A stretch of DNA of 15,499 nucleotides from an uncultured Eubacteriales bacterium (GCA_910586105.1 CAJUGU010000100.1:1-15499), one strand, 5' to 3'; positions 6,722 through 14,589 are shown, counted from the stretch's first letter. The notes: a model not told the origin generated them from the letters alone. Translations and numbers: made by a program.

Positions 6722-8512
6722 GTGAAGTTGCAGCATTTGCTGATGCCGCAGGCCGGGCTGTGCCCGCAGCAGGAAATGTATTTTCGGGCGGATCCGAAAA
6801 AGGTGCATTTGACAGAGTGCCATCGGGCGCTGACGTTTGAACGATATGGCGTCGCTTGGTTTGACACATATTTCAACAGTTTCAGCATTGAAAAATGGCG
6901 GAAATATACCAATATCGGCGAGGTTTCCGTTACGCTTTTCCTGAAAGGAAAATTTGAAATCCAGCTGCGCAGTAAGGAAAAGATCCATGGGCGGCATGCA
7001 GAAAAAGAGCTTTCGGTCACGGCTTTTGAGAGTATGGAGACCATGGCGGTAACACTGCCGTTCCGCGCCTATGAACAAAAAGGGATGTTTTTTGTCCGGT
7101 TGGAGGCTTTGGAAAAAGATTCGCAGTATTGGGGCGGCTATTATTCCGCAGAGGTCGCGGAGGAAGCGCTTTTGCCGGTTGACCTTGCGATCAATATCTG
7201 TACGTTTAAACGGGAAGCCTTTGTGAAACGCAATCTTGAACTTTTGCGAAGGAACATTTTACAAAACCCGGAGAATGAGCTTTTTGGGCATTTGCAGGTG
7301 TTCATTTCCGACAATGGAAAAACGTTAGAGATCCCGGCGCTGGCCGATGAAACGGTGCATATCGTACCGAATAAAAACGTTGGCGGGGCCGGAGGCTTTA
7401 CGCGCGGTCTGATCGAGATCCTGCATTGTCCCACCTATCGGGCGAGCCATGTATTGTTCATGGATGATGACATTTTGATCGAGCCGGAAGCGTTGTTCCG
7501 TACTTATACGCTGCTGCGCTGCCGGAAATCGGAATATGGAGACGTATTTATTGGAGGGGCGATGCTCCGGCTGGATCAGCAGAATATCCAGGTAGAAGCG
7601 GGGGCTGTCTGGCAGGCCGGGGAGCTGGCCTCCCGGAAATCCGGCGTGGACTTAAATACGCCTGACGGCTGTTTATATAACGAGACCGAGGAGACCGTTG
7701 AGTTCCATGCATGGTGGTATTGCTGCACGCCGATGAGCGTCGTTTCGGAAACCAACCTGCCGCTGCCGATCTTTATCCGCGGCGACGATCTGGAATATGG
7801 TTTGCGGAATATGAAACATCTGCTGCTGCTGAACGGGGTTTGTGTATGGCACGAACCGTTTGAGAACAAATACTCCTCGTTTTTGGAGTATTATATCCTG
7901 CGCAATATGCTTTATGACAACGCATTGCACGTTCCGGGATACAGCAAATGGAAGTTTTTAAAACGGTTGTATGGGAATGTGACCCGGCAGTTGTTTTATT
8001 ATCGATATCAAAACGTTGATTTGATTTTCCGGGGCGTGAACGACTTTTTTAAGGGCGTCCGCTTTCTGAAAGAGACAGACGGCGAAGCGCTGCATCAGGA
8101 GATCATGGCGGCTGGCTATAAGGCGCAGCCGGTGGAAGCGCTGCCGGTGCCGTTCGACTATCCGGCGTATGAGCGGAGCTTTGGCGAGAATGACGGGCGT
8201 TTTCATAAGCTGCTGCGTATGCTGACGTTCAACGGACTGTTCCTCCCGGCAAAGCGCGACACGATCGCTTCTATGGCGACCTGCCGTCCGATCAATTTTT
8301 ACCGTGCTAAGCGGGTGCTGCAATATGATGTGACCAGTAAAAAAGCGTTTGTCACGGAAAAAAGCATCCGGAAAAGCATTGCATATCTCTTTCATCTGCT
8401 GGGCATGACGGGAAAGATCCTGTTTGGTTTTGATGGGGCCATGAAGCGGTTCCAGCAGGAAGGGACGGTGCTGATGAGAGAAGAAACCTGGCGAAATTAT
8501 TTGCACATATAA
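6722..8512 (+). CDS. GlfT2-like galactofuranosyltransferase, second longer copy
   Basis: GTG 6722 is chosen as start because AAGGGG (6708-6713) lies 8 bases upstream; TTG 6716 would be only 2 bases away. The 596-residue product is close to GlfT2 length. It has an N-terminal beta-rich domain with WFDTYFNSF, then the GT-A core: INICTFKRE, PNKNVGGAGGFTRG, metal-binding MDDD (247-250), WWYCCTP (331-337), FIRGDDLEYGLR (D355, D356), WH (376-377), and YYILRN. A C-terminal region of about 130 residues beyond the core fits the helical domain of GlfT2 used for oligomerisation and membrane contact. It shares all motifs with the first copy at 1908 but the two are clearly diverged paralogues. Likely the main galactan polymerase, while the shorter copy could prime (inference by size only). 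It begins 23 bases after the glf stop. Confidence 0.87.
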   Translation: MKLQHLLMPQAGLCPQQEMYFRADPKKVHLTECHRALTFERYGVAWFDTYFNSFSIEKWRKYTNIGEVSVTLFLKGKFEIQLRSKEKIHGRHAEKELSVTAFESMETMAVTLPFRAYEQKGMFFVRLEALEKDSQYWGGYYSAEVAEEALLPVDLAINICTFKREAFVKRNLELLRRNILQNPENELFGHLQVFISDNGKTLEIPALADETVHIVPNKNVGGAGGFTRGLIEILHCPTYRASHVLFMDDDILIEPEALFRTYTLLRCRKSEYGDVFIGGAMLRLDQQNIQVEAGAVWQAGELASRKSGVDLNTPDGCLYNETEETVEFHAWWYCCTPMSVVSETNLPLPIFIRGDDLEYGLRNMKHLLLLNGVCVWHEPFENKYSSFLEYYILRNMLYDNALHVPGYSKWKFLKRLYGNVTRQLFYYRYQNVDLIFRGVNDFFKGVRFLKETDGEALHQEIMAAGYKAQPVEALPVPFDYPAYERSFGENDGRFHKLLRMLTFNGLFLPAKRDTIASMATCRPINFYRAKRVLQYDVTSKKAFVTEKSIRKSIAYLFHLLGMTGKILFGFDGAMKRFQQEGTVLMREETWRNYLHI

Positions 8513-8523
8513 AGGAGTATACG

Positions 8524-10113
8524 ATGGATTCATTTGCACTTTCTATGCAAGGACAGGAAGAATATCGATTTAAAGGGAAAACGATTGATATTTCGTTCAA
8601 GTATATTGTAACAGCAGCGTATCTTTACATGGTCATTCCGATTACGATTTTTTTTATGACTTGGCTGCGTTGGTACGTTGGGTTTCCGCTGACGGGTTTA
8701 GTGATTTTTGCATTATATTGTTTGATTAAAAAGGAATATAATGCAGAGCCTGCAATTGCATTTCCAGTACGAAACATTGTGATGGGATTAATTGTATTAT
8801 CGATTTTTCTATGGATGACAGGACAAGGCGGCTTTTTCTTTCAATATAGCGATAATCACTGGCGAAATGCAACATTCTTTGACCTAATTGCTTTCGATTG
8901 GCCTGTAATTTATGAGCAAACCGGATACGCGCTTGTATATTATTTTTTACATTGGTTAGTACCTGCATTGATTGGAAAACTGGCTGGTAATCTTATCATT
9001 GCACGAATGGCATTATTTGTTTGGACGTTGATAGGTGTTTTATTGGTTATAATTCTTTTATCGATTATTTTAAGGGCCTACTCGATAAAGCGGTTTTCAC
9101 TTTTACTTTTTATGTTTATTTCGTGGAGTGGAATTAACATAATTGGTGGAATCATTAGCAATGTATTTGGCTTGATTGATTTTGATTTAAATACGTTTGG
9201 GTGGTGGACGAATTTCAATATAGATGGGCAGGGGTATGCTTATATGTTCCGCTCAAATTGTGATCAGCTGGCTTCCGTTTATAACCAGACAATTCCACCC
9301 TGGTTAGCAGTACCGCTGCTGATAAACAAGCCAAGATCCTCTACCTTCGTTTTTTTAGCTGCATGTGTATTTGCTTATTCCCCATTTCCATTTGTGGGAA
9401 TAGCAATGATGATGATTTTCTTTTTTATATTTTCTTTGATAAGTAGCAAAAGTAGAAAAGAAGTTATTTCTGCGATTAAAGAACCCTTTGGAACGGCTAA
9501 TATTATAGCCTTTCTAACAATTGTTCCGGTATTTCTACTTTATTATTCATGCAATGTAGCTGCAACAACTGGCGCGCAAGGTAAAATGTTCGGATTGCAT
9601 ATTCCAATTGAAAATTTTAAATTGCATTCTTTGGTTATATTGGTGTTATTTTGCATATTACAATTTGGCGTTTATTCTGTTCTTATTTATAATGGATTCA
9701 AAAATGATGCCCTATTCAAGTTTATAACAGTTGCGATGTGTGCTGTGCCGCTGTTTAAGATAGGTACAATGGGAGATTTCTGCTGGAACGTATCAGTCCC
9801 CTTTTTCTTTTTACTTATGATATATACAACGAAATATATGTATGAAAATATAAATTTTATGCATGGAAGCGGACTGATAATAAGTAAATCGATCATTGGG
9901 TTAATAGTTTGCTTGTCGTTTTCGTTTTTGAATCCTCTTTCACAGATTGCGTTTGGATTTCGCATTGCATACGAATGTAAAACAGTTGATTTGATGTGTA
10001 GAGGATATATTGATACCTTCAGTGACAAAGAAATTACCAGTGAACTGATGACATACAATTATCTGTGCCCGGATTATGAAAATGCAGCATTTTATAAATA
10101 CATTGCTAAATGA
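8524..10113 (+). CDS. polytopic membrane protein, probable GT-C glycosyltransferase
   Basis: The ATG has a strong AAAGGAG (8511-8517) 6 bases upstream. The 529-residue protein has roughly 10-12 hydrophobic helices. The first extracytoplasmic loop carries SDNHWRNATFFDLI then DWP (D110, H112, R114, D120, D125), the place where GT-C enzymes keep their catalytic acidic residues and bind polyprenyl-phosphate sugars. A second loop has SNCDQLASVYNQTIPPWLA (about 240-258), resembling the Q-x6-WLA segment of large GT-C families. I infer a transferase acting outside the membrane with a lipid-phosphate sugar donor, which fits the UbiA/HAD/SMR genes downstream. A polymerase or acyltransferase role is possible but less likely. 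The gene is strikingly A+T-rich: row 9001-9060 has 19 G+C of 60 and row 9421-9480 has 13, against 42 in row 3841-3900, so it may have been acquired separately. Confidence 0.65.
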   Translation: MDSFALSMQGQEEYRFKGKTIDISFKYIVTAAYLYMVIPITIFFMTWLRWYVGFPLTGLVIFALYCLIKKEYNAEPAIAFPVRNIVMGLIVLSIFLWMTGQGGFFFQYSDNHWRNATFFDLIAFDWPVIYEQTGYALVYYFLHWLVPALIGKLAGNLIIARMALFVWTLIGVLLVIILLSIILRAYSIKRFSLLLFMFISWSGINIIGGIISNVFGLIDFDLNTFGWWTNFNIDGQGYAYMFRSNCDQLASVYNQTIPPWLAVPLLINKPRSSTFVFLAACVFAYSPFPFVGIAMMMIFFFIFSLISSKSRKEVISAIKEPFGTANIIAFLTIVPVFLLYYSCNVAATTGAQGKMFGLHIPIENFKLHSLVILVLFCILQFGVYSVLIYNGFKNDALFKFITVAMCAVPLFKIGTMGDFCWNVSVPFFFLLMIYTTKYMYENINFMHGSGLIISKSIIGLIVCLSFSFLNPLSQIAFGFRIAYECKTVDLMCRGYIDTFSDKEITSELMTYNYLCPDYENAAFYKYIAK

Positions 10114-10124
10114 GGAAGAGAAAG

Positions 10125-10919
10125 ATGAAAGTGATATTACTGGCGGGCGGGTTTGGCACTCGCATCAGTGAGGAAAGCCAATTCAAGCCCAAACCCATGA
10201 TTGACTTAGGCGGCATGCCGATCTTATGGCATATCATGAAGCTGTATTCCGCGCACGGTTTCAATGAATTTATTATCTGCGCAGGCTATAAACAGCATGT
10301 TATAAAGGAGTATTTCGCAGATTATTTTCTGCATACTTCCGACATTACATATGATTTTACCAAAGGTAAAAACGAGATGATCGTACACCATAATACGTCG
10401 GAGCCGTGGAAGGTAACAGTCGTTGACACTGGATTGAACACCATGACGGGCGGACGGATCAAACGGGTACGTGACTACATCGGCAATGAACCATTTATGC
10501 TGACCTATGGCGACGGCGTCGCCGACGTGGATATCACTGCACTGGTAAGATTCCACAGGTCACACGGTAAACTGGTCACGATGTCGGCCTATAATGCCGG
10601 CCAACGGTTCGGCGTACTCGATATCGATCCGGAAGGCCGCATCCGAGAGTTCCGCGAAAAAACACAGGGGGACGGCAGTTTGATCAACATTGGTTTTATG
10701 GTCTGCCAGCCAGAATTTATGGATTTCATTCGTGGCGATACTACGGTACTGGAAAAGGAACCGTTGGAGACCGTAGCAAAGCAAGGCCAGCTGATGGCCT
10801 ATAAGCATGAAGGTTTCTGGGGCTGCATGGACACTGTCCGGGAAAAGAAGCGTTGGAAAAATTATGGACAAGCGGCAAAGCGCCATGGAAGGTGTGGTAA
10901 GGAGGAATGCAGGGCATGA
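10125..10919 (+). CDS. rfbF: glucose-1-phosphate cytidylyltransferase
   Basis: The enzyme makes CDP-glucose from CTP and glucose-1-phosphate, the first step to CDP-linked deoxysugars. ATG 10125 is chosen over ATG 10110, which overlaps the previous stop, because family members begin at MKVILLAGGFGTR and GAGGAAG lies about 8 bases before it. The 264 residues fit the usual 255-260. Visible are the nucleotide-binding LLAGGFGTR (5-13), KPKPMIDLGG with Lys23, YGDGVADVD with the metal ligand Asp130, and the ending GFWGCMDTVREKK. The enzyme looks intact, but the dehydratase that should use its product is broken just downstream, so its CDP-glucose may be unused here. It overlaps the next gene by ATGA (10916-10919). 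Confidence 0.93.
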   Translation: MKVILLAGGFGTRISEESQFKPKPMIDLGGMPILWHIMKLYSAHGFNEFIICAGYKQHVIKEYFADYFLHTSDITYDFTKGKNEMIVHHNTSEPWKVTVVDTGLNTMTGGRIKRVRDYIGNEPFMLTYGDGVADVDITALVRFHRSHGKLVTMSAYNAGQRFGVLDIDPEGRIREFREKTQGDGSLINIGFMVCQPEFMDFIRGDTTVLEKEPLETVAKQGQLMAYKHEGFWGCMDTVREKKRWKNYGQAAKRHGRCGKEECRA

Positions 10920-11368
10920 AAAAAATTATACAGCAAGATATGGAGCGGATCTATAAGGGCTTGACGGAGCAGGAACGCGCAAAATTTCAAAGCAGCACGG
11001 TGCTGTTCACAGGTGGGGCAGGCTTTCTCGGATTTTATTTCATCACGTTCCTGACACACTATCGGCAGGAACTGGGAATAAAAAAGGTGATTTGTCTGGA
11101 CAATTTTCAGGTCGGCTATCCGAAGTGGCTGGAGCAGCTCCGCGACGAAGGGCAGGTAGAACTACATAAATTCAATGTAATCACCGATGATATCGCAGAC
11201 ATCCCCGGCGCAGAACAGGCCGATTATATCTATCATATGGCATCTATCGCGTCCCCGATCTTCTATCGCAAATACCCGATCGAAACGCTTGACGCAAACC
11301 AGAAACGGATACGGTTTGGACAAACGGGACGCAAGCAAAATTACGCCTTATCACAACAGAGCAGGTAG
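10916..11368 (+). pseudogene. truncated NAD-dependent SDR (dehydratase/epimerase of the CDP-sugar branch)
   Basis: ATG 10916 has AAGGAGGA (10899-10906) 9 bases upstream and overlaps the rfbF stop. The first 128 residues are a normal extended-SDR start: a short helical N-terminus, the Rossmann motif TGGAGFLG (32-39), a LDNF acidic strand end that binds the ribose of NAD, and the MASIASPIFYRKYPIETLDAN helix. After Asn128 (about 11299) similarity stops and 22 residues of unrelated frame follow to a TAG. A full enzyme would be about 320-350 residues; the catalytic Ser/Thr and Tyr-xxx-Lys are missing, so it cannot be active. Its position after rfbF suggests that it acted on a CDP-hexose, but the exact reaction cannot be told from this half. 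Confidence 0.85.
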
Positions 11369-11649
11369 ACGAAGATTTACTCTTGAAAATCAATCTCCGA
11401 CGCATTTATTTCTCCACAAAGAGGATGATTGTATCCTGCGGCGGTCAAATGCTCTTTGATGAGGAGATTGGGGACTGTTCTCAGCCGATTTGTATTCGGA
11501 TTCCGCACGGATGTGTGCAGGAACGCTTTTTGGAGATCGATTTCCAATTCCCGGATGCCGTTTCTCCAAAGGCGCTGGGGCAAAGCGAGGACACACGGGA
11601 GCTGGCATTTGCGATAACTTCATTTTCACTGGAACGGCAGGAACCATAA
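11302..11649 (+). pseudogene. C-terminal remnant of a large glycan-related membrane protein (DUF7024-like beta domain)
   Basis: In the frame that ends at TAA 11647-11649, about 115 residues read as a continuous beta-rich domain: TDTVWTNGTQAKLRL, then ICIRIPHGCVQERFLEIDF and FPDAVSPKALGQSEDTRELA. The last motif (PDAVSP-LG-S-DTR-L) is one I recall at the end of very large membrane glycosyltransferases and alkaline-phosphatase-like proteins. There is a TGA at 11290-11292 and no plausible start or ribosome binding site in front, so this is the tail of a gene whose front is gone. It abuts the truncated SDR at about 11300 in a different frame. ATG 11383 would give an 88-residue product but has no good ribosome binding site. 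Confidence 0.75.
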
Positions 11650-11659
11650 AGGAGAAACG

Positions 11660-12562
11660 ATGGATATTCGTAAACAAAATCCAATATATACCGCTTTTCA
11701 GCTGATGCGTCCCAAGCATTACCTGAAAAATGTATTGCTGTTTATTTCGCTCGTATTTTCGAGCCGATTATTTGATGCTTCCGCGTTTTTGCGGGTACTG
11801 TGCGGCTTTGCGGCGTTTTCCCTGCTCAGTTCCGCCGTATACATCATAAACGACATTCAAGACGTGGAGACTGATCGGATGCATGAGGTGAAACGGCATC
11901 GCCCGATTGCATCCGGGGCGATCGGCATTCCCTCAGCCTATGCCTTGACTGCGTGCTGTGTCATTGCGTCCGCAGCGATCAATGTTGGCCTGATGGGGAT
12001 GGAATGGAGAAGCTTTTCGCTGCTGCTGACATACTTGGTTGTTAACCTGGTTTATAGCGGAGGAGGGAAGAATATTCCATTTCTGGATATTTTCCTTCTG
12101 GTGATAGGCTTCCTGCTTCGGGTTCTTTATGGCGCAGTCATCATTGATGAAAGCGTTTCCAATTGGGTATCCCTGACCGTAATTTCCATCTCGTTTTATT
12201 TAGGGCTGGGAAAGCGCCGGAATGAATTGAAAAAGACCAATGGACAAGCCGTTACCAGACGGGTGCTGCAATATTATACCTTTGAATTCCTTGATAAATT
12301 CATGTACTTATGTCTTTCGCTGGCGATCGTTTTCTATGCGCTGTGGAGCGCTGACGCAGCTGTCATTGCGAAGCACAATACGGATAAGCTGATTTGGACA
12401 GTACCGTTTGTGATTTTGCTGATGATGAAATACAGCGCAGATGTCGAATCAGATTCTTATGGCGATCCGGTAGATGTGATTTTACACGACAAGCCGCTGA
12501 TTGCAATGGGGATTTGCTATGCGGTGGTGATACTGACGTTGATTTATGTCCCGGGGATCTGA
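11660..12562 (+). CDS. UbiA-family prenyltransferase, decaprenyl-phosphate phosphoribosyltransferase-like
   Basis: ATG 11660 has AAAGGAG (11648-11654) 5 bases upstream, overlapping the preceding stop. The 300-residue, roughly nine-helix protein has the first Asp-rich motif N64-D65-xx-D68-xxx-D72-R, followed by HEVKRHRPIASG, which matches the NDxxDxxxDRxHPxKRxRPIAxG pattern of DPPR synthases (Rv3806c, NoeC). The second Asp region reads YSADVESDSYGDPVDVILHD (258-277), like the GxPE-x-LRD pattern of the same group. That family transfers 5-phosphoribose from PRPP to a polyprenyl phosphate, the committed step to lipid-linked ribo- or arabinofuranose. The early LRPKHYLKN-type segment (here MRPKHYLKNVLLF) is also typical. 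It acts in the cytoplasmic membrane. The HAD gene follows 3 bases later. Confidence 0.9.
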   Translation: MDIRKQNPIYTAFQLMRPKHYLKNVLLFISLVFSSRLFDASAFLRVLCGFAAFSLLSSAVYIINDIQDVETDRMHEVKRHRPIASGAIGIPSAYALTACCVIASAAINVGLMGMEWRSFSLLLTYLVVNLVYSGGGKNIPFLDIFLLVIGFLLRVLYGAVIIDESVSNWVSLTVISISFYLGLGKRRNELKKTNGQAVTRRVLQYYTFEFLDKFMYLCLSLAIVFYALWSADAAVIAKHNTDKLIWTVPFVILLMMKYSADVESDSYGDPVDVILHDKPLIAMGICYAVVILTLIYVPGI

Positions 12563-12565
12563 GCG

Positions 12566-13123
12566 ATGAACGTATATGATTTTGACAAAACGATTTACAG
12601 CGGCGATAGTACATTGGATTTTTGGAAGCACTGCATTCGGAAGTATCCGAAGGCGATTCTTGCGTTCCCGAAGGCGTTGCTGTATGGTATGTGTTTTAAA
12701 CTGGGAGTATGCGGCAGGGAACGATGGAAAGAGGTTTTTTATGGATTCCTGTGGTATGTACCAGATACCCAAAAGGAGGCGAAACGTTTCTGGGATACGC
12801 ATATGAATGGAATAAAAACGTTTTATCGGGAACGGCAAAGCCCGGACGATTTGGTGATATCTGCTTCTCCGGAATTCCTGATTGGCGAGGTATGCCGTCG
12901 GCTGGGGATCGCATGGATTGCGTCCCCGGTAAATCCTGCAACAGGGAAACTTGAAGGGCCAAATTGCAGGGGCGAAGAAAAGGTACGGCGTTTCCAGGAA
13001 GAATATCCCGAAGCGGAAATCGAATGTTTTTATTCCGATTCGCCCTCTGATATTTTCATGGCAAGGGAAGCACAGAAGGCGTTTCTGGTGAAAAAAGATA
13101 GGATTCAGGAATGGAGTATATAG
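12566..13123 (+). CDS. HAD superfamily phosphatase (subfamily IB, SerB-like), candidate lipid phosphoribose 5-phosphatase
   Basis: The 185-residue protein begins VYDFDKTIY, the HAD motif I with nucleophile Asp5 and acid Asp7. Motif II is ISASPEF (about 97-103), and motif III/IV is YSDSPSDIFM with D158 and D162. The helical cap between motifs I and II fits class IB. The gene follows the UbiA gene by 3 bases. In many proteobacteria a HAD domain of this kind is fused to the N-terminus of UbiA-type DPPR synthases, so I infer that it removes the 5-phosphate of polyprenyl-phosphoryl-phosphoribose. In mycobacteria that role is assigned to an unrelated PAP2 protein (Rv3807c). No signal peptide is seen, so it acts in the cytoplasm. 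A general sugar-phosphate phosphatase is the alternative. Confidence 0.82.
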   Translation: MNVYDFDKTIYSGDSTLDFWKHCIRKYPKAILAFPKALLYGMCFKLGVCGRERWKEVFYGFLWYVPDTQKEAKRFWDTHMNGIKTFYRERQSPDDLVISASPEFLIGEVCRRLGIAWIASPVNPATGKLEGPNCRGEEKVRRFQEEYPEAEIECFYSDSPSDIFMAREAQKAFLVKKDRIQEWSI

Positions 13124-13124
13124 G

Positions 13125-13490
13125 ATGTCGACAATAAGCATAATTTTGGCGAGCGTGCTTTTGAACTGTGCGGCGCAGCTGTGCATGAAAAAAGGAATGC
13201 TATTGGTGGGTGAAGTTACAGGTGGTTTACAGGGATTTATTTCAATGATTCCCGGCATGGCTACGAATATATATTTATGGATCAGCGCAGGGTGCTATGT
13301 GATTAGCATCGCCTTGTGGTTAGTCGTACTTTCAAAGGTAGACGTAAGTTATGCGTATCCTTTTCTCAGCATTGGTTATATTCTGTCAGCATTGGTTGGG
13401 TATTTCGCTTTTCATGAAGCGGTTACGCCTATTCGTGTTTTTGGAATTATTGTGATAAGTGTTGGAGTTGTTTTGATTTCAAGGAGCTGA
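13125..13490 (+). CDS. four-helix SMR/EamA-type transporter, candidate lipid-pentose flippase
   Basis: The 121-residue protein has four hydrophobic helices (about 2-21, 46-68, 72-92, 101-119), a single EmrE/ArnE-sized unit. Motifs include NCAAQLCMKKGM in helix 1, SKVDVSYAYPFLSIGY, and the closing FGIIVISVGVVLI, which resemble the ArnE/ArnF subunits that flip undecaprenyl-phosphate-aminoarabinose. Placed between the HAD and SDR genes of a lipid-pentose pathway, it probably moves the polyprenyl-phosphate pentose across the membrane to the GT-C enzyme. It would work as a homodimer, or with a partner not in the window. It has GGAG (13113-13116) 8 bases before the ATG. Drug export is a less likely alternative given the context. 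Confidence 0.75.
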   Translation: MSTISIILASVLLNCAAQLCMKKGMLLVGEVTGGLQGFISMIPGMATNIYLWISAGCYVISIALWLVVLSKVDVSYAYPFLSIGYILSALVGYFAFHEAVTPIRVFGIIVISVGVVLISRS

Positions 13491-13494
13491 TCGG

Positions 13495-14451
13495 ATGAAA
13501 ATAATCGTTTTTGGCGGAAATGGATTTGTAGGTCAATGGCTGTTGAAGGCCTTAATTGAAGTTCAAACAGAGGTCCTTAGTTGTGACTTGGGAGAAACCG
13601 GCCTGCAAAAAGATATTCCGTATATGCAGGCAGATATCCGGAACAAAGCCTCTCTTGGTAAAATTCCGTTTGATTCGGATGATATTGTTATAAATCTGGC
13701 GGCGAATCAATATCATAACAAAGTTCCCAGAAAGAACAGAAAAGCATTTTTCTTTGATACGAATACTACAGGGGCAGAGAATATTATGGAGGCTGCGTAC
13801 AAAGCTGGCTGCCGGAAACTGATTCAGTTCACGACGGATATGACTTATGGGAAACCGCAGTACCTTCCGGTCGATACCGTTCATCCACAAAACCCATTCG
13901 GCCCTTATGGACAAAGCAAAGCGGAAACGGAAAAGTTATGCAAATATTATCGTACACTCGGAATGGATATCACAGTTTTCCGGCCACGTATGATTATTGG
14001 TCCGAAGCGGCTCGGGATTCTGAAAAAGCTGTTTTGGCTGATCGACCGCAGCCTGCCGGTTCCGACAATCGGAAATGGGAAAAACTGTTATCAAATGATA
14101 TCCGTATTTGATTGTGTGTCCGCGATACAATGCGCGATTCGCTGTGGTATTCCAAACGAAGAATACAATTTGGGGTCAGAAAACCCGCCATCTGTGCATG
14201 AACTTCTGACAGGTCTGATTCAGGATGTTGGATCGCATTCGATTGTGGTTTCGACCCCCGGAAGACTTGTAAAAGCAACGCTGTCTTTGATGGGGACGAT
14301 GGGGCTGGAGATTATGTATAAAGAGCAATACATGATTGCTGATGAGAATTATATTTTAGATATTGCGAAAACAGCGCGGCAATTGGATTGGCGGCCGCGG
14401 TATAAAGACAGCGATATGATTGTTCAGGCATATCAGGAGTTTTGCAGGTAA
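13495..14451 (+). CDS. NAD(P)-dependent extended SDR epimerase/dehydratase
   Basis: The 318-residue protein has an N-terminal Rossmann motif FGGNGFVG, the DIRNKASL and NLAANQYH segments of the cofactor site, TTDMTYG as the Ser/Thr catalytic strand, and the YGQSK motif (Tyr138, Lys142). The triad looks intact and the length is standard for nucleotide-sugar epimerases. AAGGAG (13480-13485) lies 9 bases before the ATG. As the last gene after UbiA, HAD and SMR it may change the pentose on the lipid, the role DprE2 plays with DprE1 in mycobacteria; no DprE1-like FAD oxidoreductase is present in the window. It could equally be a nucleotide-sugar epimerase or reductase. Like the SMR gene it looks more A+T-rich than the first half of the operon. 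Confidence 0.82.
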   Translation: MKIIVFGGNGFVGQWLLKALIEVQTEVLSCDLGETGLQKDIPYMQADIRNKASLGKIPFDSDDIVINLAANQYHNKVPRKNRKAFFFDTNTTGAENIMEAAYKAGCRKLIQFTTDMTYGKPQYLPVDTVHPQNPFGPYGQSKAETEKLCKYYRTLGMDITVFRPRMIIGPKRLGILKKLFWLIDRSLPVPTIGNGKNCYQMISVFDCVSAIQCAIRCGIPNEEYNLGSENPPSVHELLTGLIQDVGSHSIVVSTPGRLVKATLSLMGTMGLEIMYKEQYMIADENYILDIAKTARQLDWRPRYKDSDMIVQAYQEFCR

Positions 14452-14491
14452 ATCATTCATAGTGGATTTGAATACACTGTGAGCCGATTGA

Positions 14492-14584
14492 AAAAGGAAA
14501 CCGGGAATCATAGATCGGCTGCTGCGCGATATGGAACTTCTGACAGAGCGTATTGCTGAATGCGGGCAAGCGTCAGGATTCTAA
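14492..14584 (+). pseudogene. possible 3' scrap of a lost last operon gene
   Basis: Between the SDR stop and the terminator, a short frame after a TGA reads KPGIIDRLLRDMELL and goes on to ATG-containing codons ending at TAA 14582-14584; in the neighbouring frame just before it, FEYTVSRLKKETG is also protein-like. Together they look like one frameshifted helical tail that ends a few bases before the terminator. There is no ribosome binding site or full start and I do not recognise the family. The rest of 14452-14742 shows nothing else. Confidence 0.25.
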
Positions 14585-14589
14585 GCGAA

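Noticed and set aside
6616..6840. Small + strand frame spanning the glf/second GlfT2-like junction
   Set aside because: It overlaps two well-supported genes in another frame and its translation is an Arg/Ala-rich shadow.
7958..8539. 193-residue reverse-strand frame opposite the second GlfT2-like gene
   Set aside because: Long but antisense to a motif-verified gene; composition rich in His, Gln and Arg is typical for an antisense shadow.
11383..11649. Separate 88-residue small protein gene
   Set aside because: The same frame is homologous in character well before ATG 11383 and there is no suitable ribosome binding site, so it is better read as the tail of a deleted large gene.
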